NCBI GenBank assembly: GCA_028023455.1
Contig: JAQFVV010006272.1
Coordinates: 1,203,501-1,267,500, forward strand
Source of the DNA: Epiperipatus broadwayi
Lineage: Eukaryota; Onychophora; Udeonychophora; Euonychophora; Peripatidae
Direction: 5' to 3'
Length of the DNA: 64,000 nucleotides
Shown: positions 12,783 to 26,174 of the stretch, piece by piece
Position numbering within the stretch: the first letter of the stretch is position 1
Layout: each line of letters begins with the position of its first letter
Translations under genes and position numbers: made by a program
Notes under the pieces: generated by a model
Seen by the model: the letters and a program-made list of their open reading frames with translations, nothing else
What the model was told of the DNA's origin: nothing
Database searches by the model: none

Positions 12783-14814
12783 AACACATCACTTTGCAAG
12801 TATTTCTGAACTACTACGAAAAGTGACAAACAGTTTTAGACTGGTGCATTGAATTTGCAAAAACCTAAAAATAAATATAGAATTTTTTTTATAAAAAATT
12901 CCAGTTATTTTTAGGTCCCTTTTTGTATTAAAAAAAAAGAGAGAGATAATAAAAATTATATCTAAACTTCATTTTAAAATCTAAATTAAAAAAATATTAA
13001 AAGGCAATGATATTATTTCCAAAAAATATATTACAACCATATCTTCAAAAAAAGAGAGAGAATAATTTGGTATTATGAAGACCAACCTTGATAATAATAT
13101 CATATATTCAAAAAGTATTTCATGATATAATAATTATTGCATCTGTCTGCCAATCTCATGACCTGGAATTTCTTTCAGATAGTTGTCATATAATCAATCA
13201 CAGCAAACTCTATGCAGTAGTGATGTTTTGATGGTCATATATATTATCAACTTAATTAGGTATTCAACAATTGGTTTGTAAATATGTATCTAATTACACT
13301 TTGCTCGAAAGTAAACAATGGAAGGAAAAGCATATACTCTGACCCTCAGTATTTGATTAGCCTGATGAATATTATTTTCTTAACTGAGTATTATTTTCTT
13401 AATTATTGTTCTCTAGATAGATGCTGTAAAGATATTTGCTTTGTGTTAGACTAATTAAAGCTGTTTTATCTTTGATTTGAATAAATTTCTTATATAAAAA
13501 AATTCTATACATTTATCCTCATAAAATCAGTAATTAATTTAGAATATAATTATATATAGTATTCACTTTTGCTGACAAAAAGATAAATCTTTTTTTTTCT
13601 CGCTCCTTTTAATAATTGTTTCCCCACATTTTCGTGACAAATGCTTATTTACTCATTTAAAATAATAAACAATTTTTATCGGCTATATTGACATAAGAAA
13701 ACTTTTTTTCCCCTATACCAATTGCTTTATAATTTATGAGTTTACTTTAAATTATTAATAATCTTCCCCCCACGCCAATAAAAGCATAAAAAGTATTCAC
13801 AAACTCAGCCGGAAAACATTTTTGTTTTATTTTAATAAACTATAAAATAAATAAAATTAGATAAACCAAATTGTTTCAATTTGAGCAATATATGATAAGC
13901 TTTATGCTTACATAAAAAAAAAAAAGTAATTAAAAAACTAAAGGCAAATTATAAAAACTAAATTATAATAAAAAATAAAAAAAACTTTTAAAATAATATT
14001 AAAAAGATTTTATAAATCCTGATAACTTAAGTCCTAGTAATGTATTTATCAGAATAAAGGTTGAATTTTTTTTCAAACTTCAATCAACATTATTACAAAA
14101 TTATTATTATTTATTTCAGATAGCCAGTTCAAAGGAAACCCAGACACCCCCCACCCCCCCAGCAACTAATATCTAGCTATTAGCTTAGAAAATGATTAGT
14201 AATAATCATTATTGTATTTATCTGAGATGGATGGTATCAAAGTTGTGAGTGGAGTGAGTTTGACAATGATAAATAAAAATGTAACAAAAATACAATTGTA
14301 ATATGGTGAGCTTTTGATTTCCAAAGAAGGAAGTATACTTCTACAGATAATAATTTATCTATTAAAATGAAGAAATATAAAAATAATAATTTCAAAAACT
14401 ATTAAAATCTTTCTGTTAATATAAAATACATGATTTTCCAATTATGCTAATTGAAGTTATTTTAAAAACTATGTCTTATACCAATTCTTTAAAATCCAAT
14501 GTGGCTGCCACTGCCTTGAAATTGTTAAATTGAAAAAAAAAAAACAGACGAAGTCACAAAATATATATAAAAAATGTGCATTTCTTTATAAATTTTCTTG
14601 GAAGCTAGACATTACAAAAGCTAAAATGACTTTCAGTAGATTAAACAGGTAACACCATCAACTGGTTGAAGTCTAACTTGGAGCCTATACTATTTACAAT
14701 GTAAAGTTATTATAATGAGTTAGCAAAGATTTATATAAGAAAATTTCAACAAACAAAATGGTAAATCAGAGTAAGAAAAAAGAAATTAAAACTTTCATAT
14801 ACAAATTTGTATAT
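12783..14814. other. AT-rich non-coding stretch
   Basis: No genes or element ends recognised. Contains poly-A/poly-T runs and a C-tract at about 14,145-14,161 ('caccccccaccccccc'-like) that could form a G-quadruplex on the minus strand. Confidence 0.6.
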
Positions 14815-15192
14815 GGACATTCTTGATTTATGTCCAAAATGTACATGTATAGACATGAACTATTGAAACCTCATGAAAAAATTCTGAAATAATTCCTATA
14901 AAGAAACTGTTTTACTATTAGACAGATATAATGAGCTTTGGAGATTTATCTCCAAAATCTTTAAGTAGATGTCAATGAGGAAAACCTAAGGCATGAACTA
15001 TGGAAACTCATGAAAAAGAATTCCTCCAACAAAACTGTTCTACTAGTAGACACACATAATGGACATTCTTGATTTATCTCAAATCTAAATGTAGATGTGA
15101 ATGAGGGAAACCTAAGACATGAACTATGTAAACCTCATGAGAAAATATTGAAAGCATTCCTGCAAAGGAATTGTTTTACTAGCAGAGAGACA
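14815..15192 (+). repeat. Three-unit tandem repeat, about 125-bp units
   Basis: Three diverged head-to-tail units start near 14,815, 14,933 and 15,057. Each carries, in order, 'gatttat.tc.aaat', 'agacatgaactat' or 'aggcatgaactat', 'aaactcatgaaaaa' or 'aaacctcatga', and a final 'ctgttttacta'-like block followed by 'agacagata'. The third unit is the longest. No open frame runs through the units. Confidence 0.8.
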
Positions 15193-15348
15193 AATTATTC
15201 GTATTATTTGGGGAAAAAAAAAAAACTATAATTTTTAAACATTAATTAAGAACCCTTTTAAAACATTTGTTGTGATCTCATATATATATACGTTCATGTA
15301 ATTAATGTTATTAGTTAATTATATATGCATTTTGTTTTTCATGATTGT

Positions 15349-15712
15349 AATATATATATATGCAAAATGGAGAAAATTATTTGTTTATAAATAATTAAAA
15401 AAATATCAAAGTTTTTGACTTATGCTATAATTAATTTACTTTAATATTTAATCTTTATTTAATATTTTAAAAGCCAAATCATTTGCTGTTCATGATTATT
15501 TTAAAAATTGATTTAAAAAAAGAAAAGAAAGAATCTCTACAGGTTGTCTCCTTTTAAATATAGATAATTAGGATTCAAAAATATGTAAAAAGTGTAATTT
15601 TAAGTGAAAAATGTAACAATATATCAGACTATAATATAATTTTCAAATTTAAAAAGATCAGCAAAAGAACATGGTAGTGCATATAGCAGAACATATAAAG
15701 TACCTGGATTTT
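15349..15712 (+). repeat. Dispersed repeat R2, copy 1
   Basis: Starts with (TA)n followed by 'tgcaaaatgg' and aligns over about 360 bp with 34,396-34,755, sharing 'atttgtttataa.taatta', 'caggttrtc.cctt.taaatatagataattagga' and 'agcaaragaaca'. The sequences on either side differ between the two sites, so the ends are real unit ends. No coding capacity is seen and the family is not recognised. Confidence 0.75.
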
Positions 15713-17108
15713 TCCTTGAACCCCAATCAAGGACTGATGAACATAATGAAAGGCCTCATCAATCTCTAAACATTGCAAGTAAACTTAGTCAAGCAACAAT
15801 ATTTCATGATCACCATAGTTCATTCTTACTGAAACAGTAAGATTCATATTCGAATCTTAAGTTTCACCTTTTTCTATCGTCTCTCACTCACCACTCTATC
15901 CTACTCAAATTTAAACTTTTTGGTACCGAATTGTGTGTGTAGCAATATTAAAAATGTATAGATATATGGAGAATTCACCATAAACACGCACACATTTCGA
16001 TATCAAATTTAGGGCAATAAATAAAGATAAATAATATAATTTACATTTCTTCTTTTAGTTATATAAAAATATATAATTTTAACTATTTATTTTGAATTGT
16101 AAAATTCGTTATTTATTGCTTTGTTTAAATTTCATTTAGTAATAATTTTAGAAATAGATTGTAATATTTAATTAAAAGTAAAAATAATCATATGTTCCCT
16201 TTTGTATTTGAAATTTTAAAAGCAACGGTCGGTGAGAGATAATAGATTAATTAAAGAAAAATTCCCCAAAATGTAATTATAAAATGTAAATGTAAACAAT
16301 AGAAGGCAGCTTTCTCTATAATTAAACTTAACAAAATGCATTGATTATCCTCAGGGCAGATTAAGTGGAATCCAAAAATAAACTATAACAAAAATGTAAA
16401 AGATAAGATCTAAGAAAGGAGGCCATTTTAGACTTGCTAGAAACTTTCAGTTTAACTTTAGCTTTGCTCTCAATCAGGAGAGTCTCCAAAGAGATATATT
16501 GTTTTACGTGCCACAGTATGCGTGAGTAGTAAGCGCCAAAGACTATTCTCCCTAGAGATGGTCTATAGTATGCCATGAACCTTCACTTATGCCCTCCAGA
16601 ATACCAACCAAGATCTGCTGCCCAAACAATTAGAAAGCTGCTGCTGCTGTTAAATTAAATGAACCACCTAAATACAGGAAATACTGCTAATGCTAGAACC
16701 ATGAACAATTTTGCTACTGACCACTGAATCGGAAAACTTCTCATAAAACAGGTACCTGTATCCAAATTCTCTAGAGTACTCTACTAATATCCCACTATAG
16801 CTCATTCATCTTTATATAACTTATAAACTATAAACTGTAAATTCTCGTTTGTAAAACTGTGAAATTAATTATTAATTTTTTTAATGTAAAGTTCTTTAAT
16901 AATCTAGCCTGCCTAACTCTATCTTTCTTGGGTACATATTTCTAAAATCTACATTTTATTATATAATTATCACATGCTCATAATTTTCTAAGTATAAATC
17001 TATGATTGCTTGAAACAGTGGATGTGTGTCAAATCTTCATTAATATTTACCTCCATAAATTATTTAATATTTTCATATAAATCGACATGCATTCAATGCT
17101 TCATTTAT
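15713..17108. other. Unassigned stretch with a less AT-rich patch
   Basis: Mostly AT-rich. A patch at about 16,350-16,760 is richer in G+C and contains a 71-residue minus-strand opening (16,576-16,361) that I do not recognise, plus '(ctg)4'-like bases at about 16,635. No splice or domain evidence allows a gene call. Confidence 0.4.
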
Positions 17109-18428
17109 TGTAATGCAGGGGTCTACTGCTTAGCAAATGGCTGACATATTGGCTATAATACTCACCCAGTTTACTTATTGTTTTTATATTTTATTAAATT
17201 TTAATTAATAATTCCATAAAATTGCATTTCTTTGAGAGTCGCAAACATTCTTTATTAAATGTTGATAATGTAGGGCCGAGTTATAAAATATATTTAAATC
17301 TTAACAGAATCATCTATACATTATACACGTGTTATGTTTTAGAGACGCGATGACCTATTATGAGCCTTGAATATTCCGGATTCTATAGGGTTGAAATTAA
17401 ATCCAGTCATCCTACACAAGCTGACAAATGAATGTCCCATAGGACTTGATGATCGTCATGCAGCCTGGAAGCAATCGTGGCACGAACCACTTGCCCCTGG
17501 TTATGCTTATGTGACACCTTACCTCTTTGGGCCTATGGCAAATGCCAGCCCATTGTTCTAAACTTATTCACGGCTTTGCAGTTTCAATATACTGCCATTT
17601 CCAATCGCCTCTCTAGATATACCACGTGTTTTCTTTTATTAACTTTATATTCTATGTATAACTCCGTCCCTGCATTAGTGACATAACTCACTCACAAATA
17701 AATGTTTGACCCTAGTTGTTAGTAAATATTTTAATTAAATAAATATATGTCCATCGCTACTATTATAAATCTTACTTTAGACTCTTGCATTGCAAAGATA
17801 TAAATCCCTAAAGGCATGCCTTAAAAATACTTGCTCAAAAATTTTATGTAGTTAGATTACGTCATCAAATAAATGTATTTCTCTTTGTAAACATAACAGT
17901 ATCGGAAAATACCACTACTGAGATCTTAAATATAAAGTATTATTGGTAAAATGATTTTGTATAAATGTTTCTAAATAAATAAATGTATTTCTTGAATATA
18001 TAACAGTATCGGCAAATTCCGTTACTCAATTTAAATATTACCAAATATTATTAGTAAATAATTTATTATTAAAATGTTTCAATAAATAATGTTAAACTAT
18101 ACATCTGCCATTACTTTATTTATTTATTTGATACCCACTCAATATGTTTCCCCGATTCTTTAAATATAAATGTTTAAGATTAATATTCTGATTGGCTAAC
18201 TCGAAAATAAAATCATGAATCTCTTGCATATCCCTGACCACCGTGCCTAAAGAAATATTTACTAATGTCGCATCAGATGTGTTGTTTCGTAGATTGTATT
18301 GTGGAACCGATAAACTATGTTCGAACTTAGTACTACGGGTGGCGTCGCTACCTAGATGGTGCTGCAGTTCTTTGTGGTGGTCGAATTCTACACTATGTTA
18401 ACGAATCACACGTTTTCTGACCGTTATA
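17109..18428 (+). mobile_element. LTR-like repeat L2
   Basis: The right end is supported: 'ctacctagatggtgctgcag' followed about 65 bases later by 'gaccgttata' mirrors the ends of L1 and L3. The left end is a guess at TGTAATGC (17,109), by analogy with the TGTAAC start of L3 and L4. The segment is noticeably less AT-rich than its neighbours. It contains a tandem duplication at about 17,868-18,080 (105-bp unit with 'aataaatgtatttct' and 'ataacagtatcgg'). Two short overlapping plus-strand openings (17,367-17,686) are not recognisable proteins. Confidence 0.4.
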
Positions 18429-19331
18429 GATAGGCTCTACTGATGATATGCATATTTATATATATAAAGAGAATATGGTCTAAAAGATCTGAACTATCTG
18501 GACATTTTTTATTTGAATTGGGATAGTACCGGAACCTGGGTTCAAACATTCATTCATCATGTGGGCATCCCATCAGTATTCAGCAATAGCTTGGAACAAA
18601 AAAAAACTCAATCATGATATTGCACTATTTAATTTATAACATTTTATTGAATTAATGAAATGCAAGAATGAGGATTAAAGATAGGATAAAGTTTTAAAGT
18701 CAACCCAATTTATTCTGGGCAGTAATAACAATATAAATTCATCAATATATCACTTCATGCCATTTGTATATACTTATGATGTTCTTTATAGTATATATGT
18801 ATTTTATCGCCTATGTTTACATTTAAATTTTATCTTAGCTAACTCTTTTATTTTAAATACGATTTATTCATTATTTATTTAAGTAATGATCTCTACTAAT
18901 CATATTATATATATATATAATTAATCACTTTCAATATTATATATATATATGCCAATACTATGATTTCAATCCTACAGTTATCAGCACCATATAAATATTC
19001 ATATCAACATGTTGCATGCCATATATAACAGGATGTTGCATGCGATATGTAACAGTAGGAATCTATAATTCAAGGCTCACAATATGAAATCAAATTGATT
19101 ATACTATATGTAATGATGTAAAAGCTATGATACATGCCCAATAATTTATATGCCATATGAATTAGATACAACAATATGCCTAGATATAAACGCGACATGT
19201 CAAATAAAATGTACCAAATCTATATATGTTGGTATATTTATATTTCAAACCACACAGTTAATGGCATCATATATATTGAGATACTTGTTACCAACAATCA
19301 TCAACTAACCTAGCCCCATGTTGGGACCATA
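18429..19331. other. AT-rich spacer with TA microsatellites
   Basis: Contains (TA)n runs at about 18,906-18,921 and 18,937-18,951. A block around 18,964-19,020 recurs in diverged form around 19,240-19,300, so part of it is an old tandem duplication. No gene seen. Confidence 0.6.
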
Positions 19332-21337
19332 TGTAATGGGACGTTGGTTTCACCAGAAAGAGGGTGCACATTTTACTATAATCTGACTTAGGGTCTTCGT
19401 GTAGAATGCTGGAGATAAACAATGAAATTCTAAGTCCATGATTACATATATCTTTTCTATGCTAGCTCAATAATTATTATATAAATTTAATGTAATTTAG
19501 ATTAGTTCATCCACCTCTCATCCCTTTTGCAGTTACCATTATGCCATGATATTCAAACTCATAGAGAATTTGCAATTGGCTATCTTCAGGGATGGATTTA
19601 AACAAGTCATTTACTATTATGCGTTTATATAAGCAATGACTAATAAAATGTATTTCTAAAATGTTTATAATTTTAACACATATATAAAAATAAATGTTAT
19701 GTAACTATTAATAATTAGTCTGTTTATTTATAAACATAAATGTAATATAATAATGATTAAGTAGAGAGATCAAATTATTAACTGAATAATGTTTAACAAC
19801 AATAAAAATATATTATAACAAAATAAATAAAATAATGATGAATAAGGATGAACTTTTATCATTATGAAAGATTAATAACTGATATCTCCATTCCATATAT
19901 CATGATAAAATTTCATACTTTAACAATCTTTTCTAAAGAAAAGATTACAATTCAAACAAACATATATACAATATATAACAGTAAAGAAAATTCAAAAGAT
20001 TAATAATTTAAATAACTTATTAACACATTTATAGCCATTTTTCATTTGTAATAAAAATGAATATATAATTATGTTTACTATATTAATTAGTAAGAATAAT
20101 AACTTTGTTTAACTAATATCTGTTAAATAATAATCAAAAATTTTACTTCATCTAATTTAGATGAATTCTGTCAAACTTTTAAATACGTTTATAAAATTTA
20201 ATTTTATTTAATATTATAAATATATATATATTTAGTTTAATAATTTACATTTATAAAATTAAATTTGGATGCTTCCATGTCTATAAAGATATAGTACCAA
20301 ACTTGAAAATGAAAACCTCTAAAAATAAACATTAAAAATAATATAAATAATAAAATAAAATATATAAATAGATAAATAAAAATTTATTTTCCTGAGCAAA
20401 GTAAAAATGGTTCTTTAAGTTTATATTTTATAATCCTGGTGGAGATCTCCTGACGTAGTGTATTTATCCAACAGTTTAGCAATTATATATTTATTCTAAA
20501 TTGATAAATTATTAGCATTATCCAATGATTTTGTTGAAATAAGATATAATACATCCTTCAAAGATTGATGTTAAGCTCCATTTTTCCAGTTAGACATTCT
20601 ACACAATATTTTAAATTAGCATGAAAATTGGTTTCGAAACCTTTATGATATAAGGTTGTTCTACTCCTTGCACAATGTATAATACTTTTAAATATATAAA
20701 ACTATTTTAAATATATTTTTCTGCATAGAAAACAATGTAGTAAAATGAAGAAGTTAAAAGAAATTCAAATAGATGTTCTTTTTTTATATAATACTATACT
20801 TTTCAAATTTAAAAGAAAAAAAATATTTTTTTTATAATCTAATCCAATCCTTAGGTTCTAATTACCATATAAATGAGTCAATATTACAATTTGAAAAAGT
20901 TAAACCTGTTCTGATTTAGTAGAAATTCATTTCTAATCTAGAATAGTAATATCCATTAAAAGTAAATAGCTAAGAAAATCATTTTTTTCTCTCCTCTTCT
21001 TTATTGTTAAGAAGGAATGAATTGTTAATATGTGTGTTTTTGTTTCAATTTTCAATGCTGATTTATTTGCTCTTTGTTATAAAATTAAGATATGATAAAA
21101 AAATATAAAATTGTTTTTTTTTTTTCAATTTCAAATCTGGTTGATTATTTAACAATTTGACATTTAAATAAGTACCGTTTCAACTTTATTCTTATCAATA
21201 AATAAATGTTAATCATTTATTATTTTTTGTTAAGTATATATATATTTTATAATAGTAAAATATATTTAGTAAATGGTTTAGTTAGAGATAGTTAGAAATG
21301 AATATAATTGTTGAGTTAACTATAAATTATCCTTACA
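19332..21337 (-). mobile_element. Solo LTR related to the adjacent Ty3/gypsy element
   Basis: On the plus strand it begins TGTAATGGGACGTTGG and ends ATTATCCTTACA, matching the ends of the neighbouring 2.4-kb LTRs (TGTGATRGTCCAGG ... CCCTTACA). Internal landmarks are shared in the same order: 'caccagaaag.ggg', 'ctgacttagggtcttcg', 'gattagttcatcca', 'atagagaatttgcaattggctatcttcag', then 'agagagatcaaattatt..ctgaataa' and the final 'taactataaattat'. It is about 2.0 kb. Divergence is high, so it is an older or different subfamily. No internal region is attached, which is the signature of LTR-LTR recombination. The next element starts 16 bases further right, after a short TA run. Confidence 0.7.
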
Positions 21338-21353
21338 ATATATATATACATAT

Positions 21354-23827
21354 TGTGATAGTCCAGGTTTTCCACCAGAAGGGGAATGCATCTAACTACA
21401 GTCGGACCTAGGAACATCAGGTAGAACACCAATACTGATGCAATGAAGTACCTAACCAAGGATCATGCCTACTTTCAATGGGCAAGCTCTAGGAATACAC
21501 ATTAAACTCAGATAATTTAGGCTACTTCATCCATACGTCACCCCTCTTTTGGATTCCACACATGCCTTAAAATTCAAGCTGATGATGAATGTTGCACTTA
21601 GCTCTCTTCAGTGATGAATTTACATTAGATAGCAATTATAACACCTTTATATTGGTTCCAATCAAAAAATGATTCATTTAACCATATTACTATATATATT
21701 ATAAGGTAAAAGAGAGTGTGCGTGCACATATGTATGATTATGAATTAATGAGCAGGTGAATAAATAACTTTGATAAACCATAGACCATTTAATGAGAATC
21801 AAATTAACAATGTTTATTTATAAATAAAATTTGAAAAAATTTAAAAACTCTTTTAACAAAAAATAATTTAATACATGTGTGTGACAAGTATGGATCCCTA
21901 TCTTATTAATGATTAAATATGTTTATTACTCCAACCCTTTGCATGATAGGTATACATGTATCCCTATCATATTAATGATTAAATATGTTTATTACTCCAA
22001 CTCTTCACATGATAGATATACATACAGACACAACAGATTTACAAAGTAGATCAGATTAATGAAAAGAAAAAAATATTAATTCAATGTTACAATGGTTGCA
22101 AAGCTAACTAACTATCTAACAAAAATATATGAAGATGTGTTCAGTAACTTGGTAGTTTAATTCCAACTATAGCGGTTTCCTCTTCTTGAAAAAGCCCCTT
22201 AACTATGCACAAGTTCAATATAAAAGAAGATTCATGCAGGAATATTAGTCATTCATACTGAATAAACAAATATAAACAATCATTAGGTAAGAAACAAAAA
22301 TAAACAACATAAACTCTGTTCTGTAGCAAGTTTTTTAATATGGAATAATACTAAATAAAATGTTACCTTTATTTTATATTGTAGTAAGGAATATGATAGT
22401 AATACTCAATAAATCTCAATATGGAAAGAAAGTGACCTAAACTTTATTTAATAAAATAAAAAAAATTGTCTAATTTAACAACATTCCTCCCCACACTTTC
22501 CTGACTTTAACTACAATGAACTTTTCCAAGTTATAGAAATTTCGGTTCCCAAATGCAGAAGTGAAATAAAAAAAAATACAGAATTATATAAATGTGTACA
22601 TAAAATAAATAAAAAAAAGATTACACAACAAATTAAGACTTTCATCAAGTTATCCCGCATAATGTTCGCAAATTAGGCACCCAATGTATCTGATACAGTT
22701 CATCATTGTTCCATTCATACTTCTATGGCAAGTCACAATTCCTCATTGAGATTCCTTGCTGATGTATTTGGAATGACATTTTTTCCATCTCCTGTTGTTG
22801 TTTTTCATTCTGTATCCATCTGGACATTTCAGACAGGGTATTTGATGTTTCAGCAGGCATTACACCATTGAATATAAAACCAGCATACTTCCTATGGTCA
22901 GGGCTGATAGCCCTTAGCCCTACAACACTATCGAATTAGCTAAAGTACATTGTTTTGCAGATAATAAACAAAATTTTCTTAATTCAGTGTTTGTTATAAG
23001 AACAGACTTATTCCATCATTTATGTATAACTACACTGATGATGTTCTATTTTATTTAATTTATATTTGAAGAAGGCCTTTTTTAATTTAAATGTATATTT
23101 AAATGAGTTCAGTTGTTTTTCCAAGTGCAAGAATCTATTAGAATTCTTTTTGTTCAATTATCAGCTGTAGTTGCTTGCAATTTGCATTACAATGATCAAA
23201 CGAATAATTTGAAGTGTTTTAACAAGCTGTCCATGTTCTTTAAGATTTGAACATTCGACTTTCAGATATTGTTATACAGCTTTTGCATGCTTTGAAAATA
23301 GTAAAAAGATGATGAAAATGACTTGGGTTTGTATTTATACTGGACTCAGCTTCCGTTTTGTGGTATACTCACATTTGATTCCGCTTGCCATTACTGTGTA
23401 AACCCTAATGTTGCATATATTACATTGACTATAAGCAAAATAAAATTATTGTAGAATTATGCTTTCATCATCTGTACTTTGGTTACCTAGTGACTGGATT
23501 GACATTAGGTCATTACCATGTTTACTTAGTCTCAGTTCTATATGATATGCAATACAAGATTAATTTCATTGTTTACTTACACATATATTAGTACAATTTC
23601 TTTTTACTTAGGATTTCATCTTTCTAATAGATAAGTAAAACTAATTTATTGTGATATGTCCTTCACATTGTTAAAAATGTTTTGTTGCATCTATATATAT
23701 GTCTATGTTTATTTATTCCATAAATGAAAATACAGCTGAACCACATATTAACAAAATTTACATTAAAAAAAATGAGTTTGATTTGGTGGTGGGAGTAACA
23801 AAAATTAGATTATAAGCTACCCTTACA
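21354..23827 (-). repeat. 3' LTR of the Ty3/gypsy element
   Basis: About 2,474 bp, paired with 29,897-32,256. Compared with the other LTR it has an extra copy of a 66-bp unit (21,894-22,025, 'atccctatc.tattaatgat' twice), which explains part of the length difference. The terminal bases in minus-strand sense are TG...CA. Confidence 0.9.
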
Positions 23828-23842
23828 ATTCTCCTACCCTTA
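23828..23842 (-). promoter_or_regulatory. Putative polypurine tract
   Basis: In minus-strand sense the 15 bases directly before the 3' LTR read taagggtaggagaat, a purine-rich run in the position where plus-strand DNA synthesis is primed in LTR retrotransposons. Confidence 0.6.
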
Positions 23843-24639
23843 CAGGCTAAAATTTTAACACTTAGAGTATATACCTTTGGTTTAGCATTGTATTGTCTAT
23901 TACTAAAAAGGGTTATCAAACCTATTTATTCTAATTTCTACTGTTTCCTCACTATAGCCCTACTTCTTTCCAATTTCTTGCTTCATAACTTGCATAACAG
24001 TGAAATAAGATTTATATATGAATCACCCTTTTTTTATTAGTATGATGATTGTATGGCATGAGACCAACCTGTAATGTGTCTCTACTACAGATGGTACACA
24101 GTCAAACATGTTAGCCTTTTACCCTGCTCTTTTTTGAAGCTTATTGGGTTTTCTTAAGGACTGACTAAATGTTGGAGTGTCCTTCATTCTGTATGGATCA
24201 ATTCCTAACTCTTGGTTGACTCTAACACATCCCCCAGTAATTGCTTTTACAATTACCAGGATCTACTCTCATCATATATTAATGACTCTATTTTTTGATA
24301 TTATCTCATTTTCATTTCTAACTCTAATTGAGGCTTATGTCTATCCTTTCTTGCTCATCAATTAATCATATCTATTCAGTAGTCTCTGTTTGACCAAAAT
24401 GAGGTTTTAAACTGCATGTGTTATATGTTCCCTTCACTTCTCCATTTACTTCTATCCAAAACACACTTTAATCAGATTGTTTCACAATAGTGAAAGGTCC
24501 CTTAAATTGGGTGTAAAAATTTTGCCACTTCACTTTTATTGGTTTACTTATATAAGGTGTTTTCATGAATACTTTGACACTTATCTGGAAGATATGGGCA
24601 CTCCCTTTTTTGTATTTGTAGCAGTTCTCTGCTCATATG

Positions 24640-25420
24640 CTTTTAATATGTCTCTTTCAGTATCAAATTCAGTACATTTGACTGGGGTTCATATTTATCA
24701 AATAATATGGGAAGAGGTTGGTTGAATTGTAGTCTAATGGGTGTAAATCCAGTCGATTCATTTAAGCTCCAATTGATGTAGTTGACATACTCTGTTTGCC
24801 TTAACAACTCTTTATGCACATCCTCTAAGTAAGTCCTGAACAAATGTTAGCTCCTGCATTACATGTTCACAAGGGTGCAACTATGGATTCCTACTGGATA
24901 TAAGCACATGTCTGATTTGAGATTTTTCCACCCATCTTTTCAATTCTTTGGATAGGAAAAGCATACCATGGTCTACTAGGCTGGTCTTGGACTTCCATAT
25001 CCTTATGAATTGGAGGGTGCCTAATTCCTTTATGGTGTGATTGGTATTAGCTTGAGGTATTGGGTAAGCTGAAACATATTTTGAAAAGAGATCATACATG
25101 ATCAATAAGTATTTTTTTTGTTAAATGGGGGCAATAACACATAATAATTGATCATCAGTGATTTCATTTGGTCTTTTGGGTATAATTGATTTTAAAGTAT
25201 TGCTATAATTTTGGTTTACTGGCTTGGCTGGTAGGTACGCTAGATCATACTCATAGTGATTTTAAGATGTCTATATTCATTCTTGGCCACTAAAACCAAA
25301 TTTTCAAACTGTGTTGTTTTATGAGCACTAAAATGTTCATATAAACAGTGGATATATTTTATGAGTGGGACACACAATGTTTTAGATAATACTAGCCTCC
25401 ACTCATCTTTATCTATGCTT
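24640..25420 (-). pseudogene. Integrase remnant of Ty3/gypsy element
   Basis: Reading minus-strand frames: near 25,400-25,250 there is an HxxxH...-like region ('YIHCLYEHFSAHKTTQ') that corresponds to the N-terminal zinc-binding part; 25,105-24,881 reads 'MYDLFSKYVSAYPIPQANT' and later 'VDHGMLFLSKELKRWV', the core-domain blocks around the first two catalytic acidic positions; 24,843-24,643 contains 'YINWSLNESTGFTPIRL', the gypsy-type block that follows the third catalytic position. Stops and frame changes separate these blocks. Family role: inserts the cDNA into chromosomal DNA. This copy is inactive. Confidence 0.85.
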
Positions 25421-25599
25421 ATACTGTAAAATAAGACGTGCTTATCTATTTTATAGCAAGATCCATTGGCACATTCAAAACTTTCTCTCCTTTTAAAACT
25501 TTTCTGATAGGGTTCAAACCAGAGTCTTCAAATTGTAATTGTGCTAGGTTATGAAAATCGTTCTCCACATTATTATTAGCCATTAAATTAACATTTGTA

Positions 25600-26110
25600 A
25601 TGTAGGCATTCTCTACCAATAAATGATTTTTTTCTGTCCTACATGGGTTTTGACTAAGCACATGAGGTATGACATTCTCAGATCCATTACAGTATTGCAC
25701 AGTATAATTGAATTCTTGTTAAACCAAACTCCATCTGACTTGACTATTGGTCAGGTAATGGTGATTCAGGAATTCAATGCTTTTGTGGACTGTGATCACC
25801 ATCACATCCGATCTGAGTAGCATGTGTTAAAATTTTTAGAAGGCCCACACTATTTCCAGTGATTCCTTCTTGGTAACCATGTTGTTTATTTCTGGATACT
25901 TCAGGAGCTGGCTGATAAAATAGAAGAAACCAGGCTGACCAGCCTCCTGGATCTGGGATAGTGTTACCCCTAATCCGAAACCACTATTGTTTGGAGAATA
26001 AATGGTTTATTATAATCAGGAAATAATAACATGGTTTGATCTAAAAACACTGTTTTAATATTTTCAAATGCTTTGTCCTGTTCCTCTATCCAGTTCCATC
26101 ACCCATCTTT
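25600..26110 (-). pseudogene. RNase H region of Ty3/gypsy pol
   Basis: The minus strand in shifting frames gives 'FLDQTMLLFPDYNKPFIL' near 26,050-26,000, then a 'PGFFYFISQLLK' block (the S[RK]xLxxxE region of gypsy RNase H, degenerate) near 25,930-25,895, 'VTKKESLEIVWAF' near 25,870, and 'QEFNYTVQYCNGSENVIPHV' near 25,715-25,660, the block that ends RNase H and leads to integrase. At least two stops interrupt it. It would have removed RNA from the RNA:DNA hybrid during replication. Confidence 0.8.
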
Positions 26111-26174
26111 TCTAATTAGTTTTAACAATGGTTCCATGAAGTCTGAGAATTTCTGGCACAAATAATTGTAAAAG

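Noticed and set aside
15733-15752. CTGATGA...GAAA, hammerhead-like
   Set aside because: Seven bases between the motifs cannot form stem II, and no cleavage triplet with flanking pairing is present. The same applies to CTGATGA near 46,571 and 50,061.
24643-24725. Overlapping plus-strand opening at the integrase C-terminus (24,477-24,725)
   Set aside because: Antisense to the integrase block containing 'NESTGFTP', which is the supported reading.
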